Assembly: GCA_965223465.1 (NCBI GenBank)
Contig: OZ245025.1
Coordinates: forward strand, 3,286,001-3,350,000
Length of the DNA: 64,000 nucleotides
Origin: JAAELZ01 sp965223465
GTDB taxonomy: Bacteria > Pseudomonadota > Gammaproteobacteria > Arenicellales > Poriferihabitantaceae
Direction: 5' to 3'
Part shown: one piece after another, positions 1 to 8,814 of the stretch
Numbering within the stretch: the stretch's first letter is position 1
Layout of the letters: each line of letters begins with the position of its first letter
The notes under the pieces: model-generated
Database searches by the model: none
What the model was told of the DNA's origin: nothing
The model's input: the letters and a program-made list of their open reading frames with translations, nothing else
Program-made: the position numbers and the translations under genes

Positions 1-40
1 TGGCGGAAATGCCATCGTCTTATTACACTTAATAACGCCA

Positions 41-650
41 CGTCTATCACTCCGATTATCTCCTGCATTAGTTCTTCGCAGGAGGGGTTGTACGTGGGTC
101 AAAATTCGATGCAAATACCTAGCCTTAGTGGGTCAATTTTGGATGCAAATTAACAGAGCAGGGAGGTTGGTCGGTATTTCGAGGAACTTACCCATGACGT
201 TGCATCTACTAGGTTCAGCGTTTAGGCAAATATTTGATTCGTATATTAGAGCTTACCCATCTGCAGAACTAGAATTTGAAGCAGAAGCACTAAATTTTGC
301 GACTTATATAAGCTCTTTGGATACGGGTCGTCTTGAGCAGTTTGGTATTCAGGTAAACGAGCTGTTAGCTGCACTAGAGAAAGAAAATCAAAACTTGGCA
401 CTGTTAGACTAGCTTAAACTCATCTTAAAAATCTAATGGCAGGAATGTAGGAACCTACTGGCGATTCAACTAGCCAACGAATTGGTGGTGTTATGAATTA
501 TGAATGCGAAGATCGAAAAAAAGCCATAATGATATAGTGGCTTGTTAATTTACATCCAAAATTGACCCACCTAACCCCATAATTTGCATCGAATTTTGAC
601 TAACCCCTCACGCGAAGAACTACTGTAGGAGATAATCGGAGTGATAGACG
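41..650. repeat. Nested inverted repeats: IS21-like ends inside an IS3-type end
   Basis: Two nested inverted-repeat pairs bracket a short reading frame. The outer pair is 41-87 against 604-650, with 43 of 47 positions matching by eye. The inner pair is 95-152 against 545-600, and each inner arm holds two subrepeats, one containing GTCAAAATTCGATGCAAAT and one containing GGTCAATTTTGGATG. Two GGGTCAA-type subrepeats per end is the layout of IS21-family ends (family knowledge). No istA or istB lies between them, so I infer an internally deleted, non-autonomous derivative. The outer right arm runs straight into an IS3-type orfA start, so the outer pair is probably an IS3-family end present twice in opposite directions. 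I could not identify a target duplication. Confidence 0.6.
194..412 (+). CDS. Hypothetical 72-residue protein inside the inverted-repeat element
   Basis: I do not recognise this protein. The frame is open from a GTG at 128 that lies inside the inner repeat, but ATG 194 has a GAGGAA ribosome-binding site eight bases upstream and is the better start. The predicted product is acidic and mostly helical, with a Glu/Leu-rich C-terminus (LLAALEKENQ). It has no signal peptide or membrane segment. It is the only open frame between the inner inverted repeats and shows no transposase motif, so it is either cargo of a small mobile element or a chance frame. Confidence 0.4.
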   Translation: MTLHLLGSAFRQIFDSYIRAYPSAELEFEAEALNFATYISSLDTGRLEQFGIQVNELLAALEKENQNLALLD

Positions 651-830
651 CGGTGATCTTCTCCCGATAAATAATACCAGGCGCATTGAGAGATTTTCCT
701 TTAAATTACCCCATCAGGAGGTCTTTCATGAAACGCAAACGCTATACCGAAGAACAGATCATCTCAATCCTCAAAGAGCACGAGGCCGGGATGAAGATCA
801 CCGAGCTAGTGCGCAAACATAGTGTGTCCA
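604..830 (+). mobile_element. Left end of an IS3-family insertion sequence, truncated
   Basis: The segment starts with the outer inverted repeat (CCCCTCACGCGAAGAAC) and leads through an untranslated stretch to a strong AGGAGG site and the first codons of an IS3-family orfA. Recognisable IS sequence stops near 830. The rest of orfA, all of orfB and the right end are missing, so this is a relic that cannot transpose by itself. Confidence 0.6.
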
Positions 831-904
831 CTTTGTTATACTTACCAACTGTAGAAGTTCCAGAAAAATACGTGTTCTTATGTTTGGTGTCTTATGGCTT
901 GTAG
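728..904 (+). pseudogene. Truncated IS3-family transposase orfA
   Basis: ATG 728 follows a CAGGAGG ribosome-binding site. The first 34 residues (MKRKRYTEEQIISILKEHEA and the following helix) are the N-terminal helix-turn-helix start of IS3-family OrfA proteins, which bind the IS ends. After residue 34 the similarity stops abruptly and 24 unrelated residues follow to the stop at 904. OrfA is normally about 90-100 residues, and the programmed frameshift region and the orfB DDE catalytic domain are absent. The gene was cut by a deletion or insertion and is non-functional. Confidence 0.75.
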
Positions 905-920
905 TTATTCAAAAATATGC

Positions 921-1205
921 TCAATCGATTAGGATAAAACTGAAGCCATAACTGTCATACTCGCTATCGAATGTCACTCCAATTGTTTGTGATGTGTCAT
1001 CACGATGATCATTGCAAACGGTTATAGCTATGCCAGCAGTATCGCAATATGGAAATTGTCGAACAGTCGCTACAATGATTGCTGAATGAACATTACGATC
1101 AAACTTTAAGGAATAGACTCCTTTTCCTTGTTTTGTAGAGGTGAAATCACCTGTTCCATTTTCAATGGTTCCATTGTTTTTTATTAATCCATATGACTGC
1201 GCCAT
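921..1205 (-). CDS. Small beta-rich protein resembling phage tail-fibre repeat domains
   Basis: I start at the ATG at 1205, which has AGGAGA seven bases upstream; the frame is open a little further. The 94-residue product begins MAQSYGLIKNNGTIENGTGD. The spacing of Gly-Thr-Gly, then GVYSLKF, then a hydrophobic strand resembles the beta-sandwich units found repeated in phage tail-fibre and adhesin C-termini (pattern resemblance only). There is no signal peptide or membrane segment. It stands alone between IS debris and another small gene on the same strand. Function unknown; the resemblance is weak. Confidence 0.6.
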   Translation of the reverse strand: MAQSYGLIKNNGTIENGTGDFTSTKQGKGVYSLKFDRNVHSAIIVATVRQFPYCDTAGIAITVCNDHRDDTSQTIGVTFDSEYDSYGFSFILID

Positions 1206-1362
1206 ATTGTTTTCTCCTATTTGGTGTTGGTTTTTCGTCGCATACTGAGTTGCTAGAATCACAAGCTTACGGAATGGCCAAGAACAAGAATATTAATTAG
1301 GGATCTTAGGAAATTAATCACATGATTCTGGGATATAGTTCTGGTCATCCAGTCAATTTAAT

Positions 1363-1716
1363 TTAAGGAGTGCATCCACCAGGAACATCTAACTTTTCTG
1401 ACTTGTTTGCACCAAAAACTTCAATCCCTTGTGATCCAGTGATTCCAGATAGCCCTATAACCAATGTAAAAGGTTTAATTGCTGTTATACACGCACCACT
1501 AGGTAAAGTTGCAATCACCTCGATACCCCAATATTCTGGGCATGTAATATAGATAAATGGTGATAGTTGGACCTCCATGTTGAGGCAGGGAGCTTCTCCA
1601 CTAACAACTAGAAAAAAAGTATCGTTTACGAACCCAGGGCGGATTTCCACTTTATCATAGTCAATTACCTTCGCGCTCGAAGAATTTCTCAGTCCTACTA
1701 TTGTTTCTATGTTCAT
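1363..1716 (-). CDS. Hypothetical protein, 117 residues
   Basis: I do not recognise this protein. The ATG at 1716 has a weak GGAAA ribosome-binding site about ten bases upstream. The product is beta-rich, with alternating hydrophobic residues, four cysteines (two mid-protein, one before ITAIKPFTL, one near the end) and a Gly-rich C-terminal third. There is no signal peptide. It lies on the same strand as the 921-1205 gene, about 160 bases upstream of it, so the two may share a transcript. Confidence 0.55.
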   Translation of the reverse strand: MNIETIVGLRNSSSAKVIDYDKVEIRPGFVNDTFFLVVSGEAPCLNMEVQLSPFIYITCPEYWGIEVIATLPSGACITAIKPFTLVIGLSGITGSQGIEVFGANKSEKLDVPGGCTP

Positions 1717-2177
1717 GATGCTATTTTCCGTGTTAATTATTTAGTTTGAGTTAATATTAAACAGTCTTTAACTCAGCTACTTAGAATGAAACTCTCTAGT
1801 TCAACAAATCACGCAGAATTCCGAGGCTACAATTTACCGACATAATAATTGCTTGTATGTGATAAAACTCACAAAATATAAATATTCTAGCATTAGTGTT
1901 TTAGAATTGAAGTAGTTGTTACGCGTAAGAACCGACCAATTATGTTTCCGCTATATATTTTCATACTGACAAGCCTAGCTTTAGATCTGCGATTAAAATC
2001 CGTGAAACATAAAATTTGGATAAGTTCCAAACTAAAATGATATTCTAGGTGTTTTTTGCTATATATCTTTTATCACGGCAAGTCTGTTGTGCGTCATTGT
2101 TAAGTTCTTAAAATATAGCCCACAGTTTTTAAGCACAGTCCTATAATATAGACTCACAAATACAACAAAGAGAGCGT
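1717..2177. other. AT-rich intergenic region with one possible promoter
   Basis: No gene is seen on either strand. The region is very AT-rich, as divergent promoter regions often are. A TATAAT at about 2143-2148 lies 30 bases before the ATG at 2178 and could be the -10 element of that gene, but no good -35 hexamer sits 16-18 bases upstream. Confidence 0.4.
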
Positions 2178-2501
2178 ATGAAACTAATCATTTTAATTCT
2201 GGGAATATTTTTCTCGACGAATGTAGCAAGTATGGAATCGTGTTCTTTTCTCTGTAAAAAATCTATGGGGCTTGAGAGTCGTCACAATGGGTTAGGAGTT
2301 AAAGCAACAGAAACTAATATGCCCCCATGGGATAACGTAAATGGGACAATATACTACTATGTGTCTACAGGGCGAATAGTAGGAGGCTTATTAGTATGTG
2401 AATGGGTAACAGACCCAGCCGATCTAAGTACAGCTCCAAATCTAAGAGTTGTATCAATGGAAACAATTTCGGAAACTAAAGAAGTCACTTGTGATAACTA
2501 G
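2178..2501 (+). CDS. Small secreted cysteine-containing protein
   Basis: The 107-residue product begins with a typical Sec signal peptide (KLIILILGIFFSTNVASM), with cleavage likely after residue 17-18. The mature part has four cysteines (CSFLC near the start, one after GLLV, one at VTCDN), which suggests disulfides in the periplasm or outside the cell. The ATG at 2178 follows an AGAGAG ribosome-binding site. I do not recognise the family. It converges with the metalloprotease gene downstream, and an AT-rich inverted repeat separates the two. Confidence 0.65.
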   Translation: MKLIILILGIFFSTNVASMESCSFLCKKSMGLESRHNGLGVKATETNMPPWDNVNGTIYYYVSTGRIVGGLLVCEWVTDPADLSTAPNLRVVSMETISETKEVTCDN

Positions 2502-2507
2502 CTCTAG

Positions 2508-2557
2508 CGTATTTTTGAAAAAAACTTACTTATATTATCCATAATATTCAAAATACG
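2508..2557. terminator. Possible bidirectional terminator, AT-rich
   Basis: CGTATTTTTGAA (2508-2519) is complementary to TTCAAAATACG (2547-2557) with one bulged base, and ATATTATCCATAATAT forms an inner hairpin. The structure sits exactly between two convergent genes. It has few G-C pairs, so as a terminator it would be weak. Confidence 0.4.
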
Positions 2558-2583
2558 ATGTGGTTATAGATTGGTAATATTCA

Positions 2584-3927
2584 CTATCGAAACCTCGAAA
2601 TAACATTAATATTTTTACACAATAATTCTTCGTTATGGGCTGCGGAAGGGCTGCCTTTTTTGATTCCCATTTTCACCCAAACAAGCTTTTTTGTATTTGG
2701 ATCCGAGACTGCTATCTCTCTAGGAGAAGAATACCTATTTATTCTAATACACGAAGTTCCCGAGTCAGTACAGTAATTAGAGTAGGCCATCAAAGTGCGA
2801 AGTTTAACGGCTAAATTCGAAAACCCGAAGTTAAAGCCTGTACCACGAGAATGATCTACATACCGGTCGTGCCTCATACCAATTAAATGCCCAACCTCGT
2901 GAGCAGGCGTTCCGCTTAGAGCGCAATTAGAACTAATAACTGAATAAGCTCTTTCAAGATGACTGGGATTGGCATATTCGTTTAATTGGCCAATTCCACA
3001 TGCATCAGATAGCCCGTTAGAAATATATAAAACTAGGTCTGCATTTGAGTTATTTCTAATTTGTTTAATTTGAGTATCTGCAATAACGGCGTCTAAGGCG
3101 GGTGTAGATCCAGTGTTTAATGACAAATCCAAATTCACAACCCCCTGCCATACTAAATTGGCCTGTATGAAATGGGTCAACTCTAAGCTATTCATGGCTC
3201 GTTGAATGTTTGACATCATGCTTGCAGACATCAGTGGCATGTTTTGTGATGCGTTCAATGTAGAGCCCCATGCAACCATGAAATCAACGTCTATTTTTTT
3301 AATAGGAATTGGTATTCCTGGATCAGGTCCGTCTGTACATAGTTTTGTAGATACTAAAGGAGCTGCGCCACTTGTTGTCGGTGAATCCCTTAGCATCTTA
3401 GAATATCCAGCTTCACTTTCATCTCGGTCATCAGTATTGACATCTAATTCGGTCACAATATGATTTGGGCCACTCCCTATTGGTTTAATTTCATATAGTT
3501 TTCCAGAAATTTGAATCGAGCCAGTTATTGAATTCGAATCTTTTGCTATCCGTATTTGCTCTGCACTGTCCCCTAGGTGATGGAACCCATCCCAAATTTC
3601 TGCCCCGTACTTAGTCGATGATCTTCCTACATTTGCCACCTGATATTCAGCGTCGTCAAATAAGTTGAAAATAATATCTAAATCATCAGATCCCAGAACA
3701 TTTGTAACGCCGACCGTATTAAGTTTAGCAATCCTAGATCTAATAACAGTAGAGTTGGGAAGTTGGTCACTTCCATCCCCAACTAACAATGTAGTATCTG
3801 ATGAGTCGAGAAAAAGTCTAATTTCTTCTAGGGGTGGAGCTTGTTTTGCACTAATACAGCTCACTAATGATTGCGTTAAAATAAGTATTAATAAAACTCT
3901 AAGGTAACGTGTTAATATTGAATTCAT
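2584..3927 (-). CDS. Lipoprotein zinc metallopeptidase (metzincin-like)
   Basis: The product (about 447 residues) carries a lipoprotein signal peptide with lipobox SLVSC, so it is predicted to be anchored in the envelope by a lipidated cysteine. Near residue 342 is HEVGHLIGMRHDR, the HExxHxxGxxH zinc site of metzincins: three His ligands and the catalytic Glu. A Met-turn candidate follows at LMAYSNYC. Such enzymes cut peptide bonds, here probably in the periplasm or at the cell surface. The ATG at 3927 is preferred over an upstream TTG. About 300 residues before the active site have no recognised domain. It is the first of several exported hydrolase genes here; the substrate is unknown. Confidence 0.75.
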   Translation of the reverse strand: MNSILTRYLRVLLILILTQSLVSCISAKQAPPLEEIRLFLDSSDTTLLVGDGSDQLPNSTVIRSRIAKLNTVGVTNVLGSDDLDIIFNLFDDAEYQVANVGRSSTKYGAEIWDGFHHLGDSAEQIRIAKDSNSITGSIQISGKLYEIKPIGSGPNHIVTELDVNTDDRDESEAGYSKMLRDSPTTSGAAPLVSTKLCTDGPDPGIPIPIKKIDVDFMVAWGSTLNASQNMPLMSASMMSNIQRAMNSLELTHFIQANLVWQGVVNLDLSLNTGSTPALDAVIADTQIKQIRNNSNADLVLYISNGLSDACGIGQLNEYANPSHLERAYSVISSNCALSGTPAHEVGHLIGMRHDRYVDHSRGTGFNFGFSNLAVKLRTLMAYSNYCTDSGTSCIRINRYSSPREIAVSDPNTKKLVWVKMGIKKGSPSAAHNEELLCKNINVISRFR

Positions 3928-3990
3928 TTCCAAGTGTTCAAGGTTCTTACTATATTTATCGCGAAAATATTCTGTACTTAGTTCTTTAAC

Positions 3991-5325
3991 CTAGGAAGTT
4001 TCTTTAGGGCTACTTTGTATCAGTAAATCACAAGGTTTCCCTAGACTCTGGGATACAAGGAGTGAGTAAATTAGGTCTCTGAACTCAGAACCCCATATAT
4101 CATTGTGGTTTGGGATAACCTTTTCGTCTACTTGTACATTCAAATACGGGTTAGCAATTTGCCCTTCTTTTTGCATATGTGGCAATCGACTTAAAGTAGT
4201 TCCATTTGTAGACCATTCGTGTACCTCTCCATCCTGAAAGTGATCCCAGTTGCAAGCTTTAGTTAGAATTCGTGAAAGTGATGGCCCGATACTTTCATTT
4301 GATTTATATAGATCCAGTCGATGAGTAACAAACGGTTTGTAATGCCCTAATGCCGTTTGATTTGCTTTAGCTTGTTCTGGATAATTCAGATTATACTTAG
4401 TAAATATTGTTGATAATCCTCGACCCAAAGGAAACGCACGCTTAGTTGCCAGATCAGCCTCGGATGTAAAAACAGCAAGTATTGGCATGTGCCGCTTCGG
4501 AAATTTATGGGTAGATGCTCGTTTATGGATATCTTGGAAACGAGCCGCCTCAAAAGCGGGGTTGACCAAAATAATTAAATCAGCAACATTACGAAGTATA
4601 GTTCCATCACTTGGGGGCTTTTTTCGTGGGCGTTCAAGATCTGAAACTAGTCTTTGGTGCACCGCTGAGTAAGTCAATGCTCCACCAAAGCTGTGCCCAA
4701 TAATAATAAATCTGCTGATGTCGCCTGCGGCGGGCTCGTTACGGTCTTGAAGAATATCGAGGTCTGCCAATAGTCCAGGTACCCCATCTTGTCCAACACG
4801 ATGGGCGCGTGATTTTCGATTCCAGAACGATAATTGTTTAAATGGATTAATCGTAGCTGATAGACCACGCCATCCTAGGTAAACACCAACTGTTTTTCGA
4901 TTTTTACACTTAAGCTTTTCGCATATCTGGTTATCTTGTGTTTCAATATCGAGAAGTGCCTTTTCAAATTCAATGATATTTCCATCATCTTGGTCAGCAT
5001 TGTGTTTCCATCCGTGCGCAAACAACACCATCAAAACTCCGTGAGTTTTATGTAGTGTCCGTAAATCTTGCATATTCTTTTCGTATAAAGTCCTATCAGT
5101 AGCTAAATAGCCTTGATCATCAAACTCAAATACTGCGAGTGTCGCAGAATGACTTCCGTTCGTAACATTGTAGAGAGAAGAATTCGGACAACTACGTGTG
5201 GCGTCAATTGACTGGGTACATTGCGAGTATTCAGTTCTATGAGGGGGCATTTGGGCGCAGCCGGTCGCGAGCAAGATGCCTAATATAGGAATTAGTAACA
5301 GTGACTGAGTAATTGGAGTCTTCAT
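3991..5325 (-). CDS. Lipoprotein alpha/beta hydrolase (lipase/esterase-like)
   Basis: The 444-residue product starts with a signal peptide and lipobox LATGC, so it is a predicted lipoprotein. LMVLFAHGWKHN looks like the oxyanion-hole strand of an alpha/beta hydrolase. GHSFGGALTYS contains the nucleophile elbow GxSxG. A later segment, ILAVFTSEADLAT, could supply the acidic residue, and a His is expected near the C-terminus; I cannot assign the last two with certainty. The ATG at 5325 has GAGGAA upstream. It lies between the metallopeptidase and an EEP-family gene, all on one strand. The substrate is unknown. Confidence 0.7.
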   Translation of the reverse strand: MKTPITQSLLLIPILGILLATGCAQMPPHRTEYSQCTQSIDATRSCPNSSLYNVTNGSHSATLAVFEFDDQGYLATDRTLYEKNMQDLRTLHKTHGVLMVLFAHGWKHNADQDDGNIIEFEKALLDIETQDNQICEKLKCKNRKTVGVYLGWRGLSATINPFKQLSFWNRKSRAHRVGQDGVPGLLADLDILQDRNEPAAGDISRFIIIGHSFGGALTYSAVHQRLVSDLERPRKKPPSDGTILRNVADLIILVNPAFEAARFQDIHKRASTHKFPKRHMPILAVFTSEADLATKRAFPLGRGLSTIFTKYNLNYPEQAKANQTALGHYKPFVTHRLDLYKSNESIGPSLSRILTKACNWDHFQDGEVHEWSTNGTTLSRLPHMQKEGQIANPYLNVQVDEKVIPNHNDIWGSEFRDLIYSLLVSQSLGKPCDLLIQSSPKETS

Positions 5326-5429
5326 AACCTATATTCCTCTTATAAATTATATGTTTATATGGTTTTGTTTGGTTTCAGGTGTCAGCGTTATCTTGGAATT
5401 TTATTGTTTTAACTAAGGTCAGGATGCAT

Positions 5430-6617
5430 CTATATACCTGGGATTGGGATTCGTACCCAAATAGGCATGTGATCAGAGACATCTGCCATAGCCCTTTTTC
5501 GTAAATCAGATGTCTGCAATTCGGTCAGCTGATAAAAATGTTTTTCATGTCGAGATTGGGAAAATAATTCCATGAAGTCAAATACTCCAAAATCATAGCC
5601 GTTAGGACCATCCAAACTAGCTCTTTTGTTATGGTCATCTCTAGGTAGCCCTTTCTCATCTCGGTCAATGAAAATGCCAACGTGATCGAAAGTTTCGTCT
5701 TTCCTTGCATTAGTTCTGTACAAACCTATTTCCTTGGGATGGACATTAAGAAACGGAAAATTTACCCGCGCTGCTCTGTTCCCTCTAAGTTTTGTTTTCT
5801 CCAGATCTATAATGAGCTTAATGATATCTGACCATTTTTGCCCTTCATTTTTGAATTGCATATTTAAATCAGCCATAACAATCATGTTTTTAAAATACAT
5901 TGAGTCACGCGATTTTGCTCTATTAACTATCCAATTTAGTAATGCAAAAAATTCTCTATCCCGCTCATCTTTGCTTTTGCCATATAACGTATGCGCATTA
6001 ACACCCAAAAAATCAATTGGATCAGCACCATTTTTACTTTTAATAGAGAACGACGCGCAGTGCGGAGTGCGGATAAATGATAGAAATGCTGGGTGAGCAA
6101 ATTCAGTGAGCGTTTTCTCTTTTTTCCCTTCGCTTATTCTAATTTTATTTTCTTTATTGATATCCCTAAAAAACTTTCTCCATGTATTAAAATTTTCACG
6201 AAGTGTCGCCGTTATGATCGAGCGATCATAGGTTATGTCAGAAACAAGCTCTTTAAGCTCAATGCGAGCAGGGCGATAGAAAAATGCTAGCCTTTCTTTT
6301 AAACCGCGTTTTCCTGGGACTGCTCCTGTGGTGTCTGATACAATCATTTCAAAACTTGGGCCAAGTGATTTATGTAGTCGGCGTATGCCAGATAGATCGT
6401 CCATGATTTCCTGAACAGCCAACAAATCATATCTAGATACGAATTTCCTCAGGAATTGCCAGTGTTTTGCTTTACTAGTTGCTTTTCCCAGCTTTAGTGC
6501 ATTAAACGACCCAATCAGGACTGAACCATCTCTTCGGATAGGCATGCCGTATTTCTTGGGGTTTTGTCTCAGCTTGCGATTAATTGTGCTCCACTGTAGA
6601 TCAGTAAATCCAGGCAA
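5430..6617 (-). CDS. Endonuclease/exonuclease/phosphatase (DNase I-fold) family protein
   Basis: The motifs of the EEP superfamily appear in order: GSFNALKLG (first strand, metal-side Asn), LLAVQEI (catalytic Glu), ERLAFFYR, VNAHTLYG (strand with His), MADLNMQF (GDFN-type Asp/Asn, here ADLN) and SDHMPIWV (C-terminal catalytic Asp-His). Members cleave phosphodiester or phosphate-ester bonds with Mg2+. It has no signal peptide, unlike the paralogue at 7312-8460. The likely start is a TTG at 6617 with GAGAG upstream; the next in-frame Met is 23 codons in, just before the first motif. Whether the substrate is DNA, RNA or a phospholipid cannot be told. Confidence 0.75.
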   Translation of the reverse strand: MPGFTDLQWSTINRKLRQNPKKYGMPIRRDGSVLIGSFNALKLGKATSKAKHWQFLRKFVSRYDLLAVQEIMDDLSGIRRLHKSLGPSFEMIVSDTTGAVPGKRGLKERLAFFYRPARIELKELVSDITYDRSIITATLRENFNTWRKFFRDINKENKIRISEGKKEKTLTEFAHPAFLSFIRTPHCASFSIKSKNGADPIDFLGVNAHTLYGKSKDERDREFFALLNWIVNRAKSRDSMYFKNMIVMADLNMQFKNEGQKWSDIIKLIIDLEKTKLRGNRAARVNFPFLNVHPKEIGLYRTNARKDETFDHVGIFIDRDEKGLPRDDHNKRASLDGPNGYDFGVFDFMELFSQSRHEKHFYQLTELQTSDLRKRAMADVSDHMPIWVRIPIPGI

Positions 6618-6724
6618 TGTATATCTCTCAAGTTAATAAATTATTTACATCACGGGCTACTAACAAAATTAATGTTTGTTTACCCATGAGTGACGACATG
6701 CAGAGTAAGGTTTCTGTACAGGGA

Positions 6725-7087
6725 TCAAGGCTTATAAAGATTTCCTGTTCTTGTGTCTAACAGAAAAATGTCATTTTTCATGCTGCCATCTTTTTGTAGT
6801 GATACCGCAGATTCTTCATTAAACTTATTCAGATCTACATCTAGCTGAATTTGTGTCAGAGCAGCATGTTTATTTTTGAAATTTAGTGGCACCACTGGAA
6901 TAGGTAGATCACCTCCATATTCTGTAGCATTCGTAACATTCACAGTAATGCTTGCGGTTTCAGTTGCGCCTTGAGTTGCTGCTTTTGCTGCGATTGCGGC
7001 GTCACGAATAGCAGCTTCCAAAGACATTACTGGTATTTTGGCACACGCTTGTAATCCAATAAATATAGCAATTAAGAAATATCTCAT
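6725..7087 (-). CDS. Small lipoprotein, function unknown
   Basis: The ATG at 7087 follows a near-perfect AGGAGGTGAAAA ribosome-binding site. The 120-residue product has a short signal peptide and a lipobox at GLQAC, then an Ala-rich helix (EAAIRDAAIAAKAATQ) and beta segments (ASITVNVTNAT). It ends with a short DTRTGNLYKP motif. It is probably an envelope lipoprotein. It lies upstream of the cytoplasmic-looking EEP gene on the same strand (about 107 bases) and divergent from the secreted EEP gene. The family is not recognised. Confidence 0.65.
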   Translation of the reverse strand: MRYFLIAIFIGLQACAKIPVMSLEAAIRDAAIAAKAATQGATETASITVNVTNATEYGGDLPIPVVPLNFKNKHAALTQIQLDVDLNKFNEESAVSLQKDGSMKNDIFLLDTRTGNLYKP

Positions 7088-7311
7088 TTTTCACCTCCTC
7101 TAAAATGTACTAGTCCAGAACGCATTTACCAATAACATAATGTTTAGTAAAAATATGTGATATTTCTCACAGAAAATACAAATTGATTTGCGTCATACTT
7201 AAAAAGTTTTAGTTAGCTTAAGGGAAACGTCAATGAGCTATCTAAGGTAATATTCTCGGTGACCGGGTAAAGCCACGTAGGGTTCGTATAAGAAGACTCA
7301 ACTTGAAATAC

Positions 7312-8460
7312 ATGATTAAACAAATTTTCATACTATTTGCATTGGTCCTCACCATGAATGCGCACGCGTTTACCATCACGACGTGGAATCTTGAACATAT
7401 GATGAGTAAGGAGCGGTTCGATATTTGGAGTGTCCTAAAAAACGATGAAAAATGTGAGTTAAATCGACCCATCGATATAACATATTGTGATGCTCTTGAT
7501 GGAAAAGAATGGACCGCAGAGTCTTGTGACGCTCAACTCACTAAGGGTGTGGAGAACTGGGCAGATTTTAAAAATAAAATTGCTCAAATTAAGACAAGGG
7601 TTTTAGAGCTAGAATCTGATATTTTCGCTATTCAAGAGTTTTCTGATATCAGTGCCTTAAGATTGGTTTTCGACGAAAGTAAATATCAGCTATTTTCGTC
7701 AACCGCAAGCAACACACCACAGAATGTTGGATACGCTGTCAAGAGGAAAGTATTCAAGAAAGTAACATTTAATTCTTTTAACGACCTCGCACTAGATGTT
7801 TGCAAAATCGCCTCTGTAGCGGAAAGAAGACAGTGCAAAGATCACTGGACTAGGCCAGGTGTAGAGCTAAACATTACAACACAGGATGGCGACCAAATAG
7901 CAATACTGAACGTCCATCTAAAGTCTGGTTGTCGATTTTTCCCACTTAATATGCCGTATGATTCAATCAAGGCGAGCAGCAAGCACAGCTGTGAGCCCTT
8001 AAACAAAAGAAAGGAGCGTATTTTTACAGGTTGCCGAGGATTAGGAGTACAGGCCGATATTATAAACAATTGGGTAGATTCCCATGCTGACGATAACTTC
8101 ATTCTTGTAGGGGATTTCAATAGGAGTTATTGGGCAGAATTCACCAATACAAGCAACAAGAAAGGAAAAAAGAAATGGGACAAGCCTGAGTCTTTTTTGT
8201 TGCAAGCCAGCGACAACATACCAGCAGGCGCAACTGTCGAGGTTATCTTACAGAATCTGAAAACATCATCATTTGGGTTGTTTGACTCCTGTCACAAAGA
8301 TATAGACTGGTTCGCGATAGGGAGAAAGCTCGCTGACGAATTGGGTTGGGATAGAAAGTCAAAACCGCGGTCTGTTGGTAAAGATTTCTCGCCATATCGT
8401 AAAGACATGGTTAAGCCATCCGACCATTGCCCTATCACTTTGGATATACCATTGAGCTAA
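7312..8460 (+). CDS. Secreted DNase I-fold (EEP family) nuclease or phosphatase
   Basis: From ATG 7312 the 382-residue product has a signal peptide ending MNAHA, followed directly by the first EEP strand TITTWNLEHM. Further motifs are IFAIQEFSD (catalytic Glu), LNVHLKSGC (His on a central strand), LVGDFNRSYW (canonical GDFN) and SDHCPITLDI (C-terminal Asp-His). Several cysteines (CELN, CDAL, CDAQ, CKIA, CKDHW, GCRF, CEPL, GCRG) fit a disulfide-bonded exported enzyme. A secreted nuclease could supply nutrients or attack extracellular DNA; that is inference. Its catalytic motifs are more canonical than those of the signal-less paralogue upstream. Confidence 0.8.
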   Translation: MIKQIFILFALVLTMNAHAFTITTWNLEHMMSKERFDIWSVLKNDEKCELNRPIDITYCDALDGKEWTAESCDAQLTKGVENWADFKNKIAQIKTRVLELESDIFAIQEFSDISALRLVFDESKYQLFSSTASNTPQNVGYAVKRKVFKKVTFNSFNDLALDVCKIASVAERRQCKDHWTRPGVELNITTQDGDQIAILNVHLKSGCRFFPLNMPYDSIKASSKHSCEPLNKRKERIFTGCRGLGVQADIINNWVDSHADDNFILVGDFNRSYWAEFTNTSNKKGKKKWDKPESFLLQASDNIPAGATVEVILQNLKTSSFGLFDSCHKDIDWFAIGRKLADELGWDRKSKPRSVGKDFSPYRKDMVKPSDHCPITLDIPLS

Positions 8461-8606
8461 GAAAATGACCAGGTAACAATGCAACGTGCGGGCATTACCA
8501 TCTCGGCATTAGAAGACCTTTAAATAATAGGCTTCATAACTATAGCCAGGCATAGAGAGTATGTACTGCATGGGATGGTTCTTGATACATATTTTTTGCA
8601 CTATCT

Positions 8607-8804
8607 TTATAATTGTTTTTTCCCAGCATTTATATCCATGGCAATTTTAGCAACATCATCGAATGGGTATATATAAACAGTATCATTTCCTTTTACCTTA
8701 AAAGCTATAGCATCGGCATTGGTAATAATCACTTTGCTTTCCTTAAATTGAGATCCATCGGTAAATCCAACAGCTAAAGGAGCGCATGGTGGTGTTAGAA
8801 AAAC
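8607..8804 (-). pseudogene. C-terminal fragment related to the membrane protein gene at 57527-58138
   Basis: Reading leftward from an in-frame stop (8805-8807), the open frame encodes FTDGSQFKESKVIITN, then AIAFKVKG and VYIYPFDDVAKI, and stops at 8607. The C-terminus of the protein at 57527-58138 has FSDGSTIDEAKVIATN, AIAFRKKG and VYVYPFNEVKKI. I count 24 identical residues over 42 aligned positions. No start codon and none of the three membrane segments of the intact paralogue are present, so this is a relic of a second copy or a detached domain. Confidence 0.65.
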
Positions 8805-8814
8805 TCAATACCAA

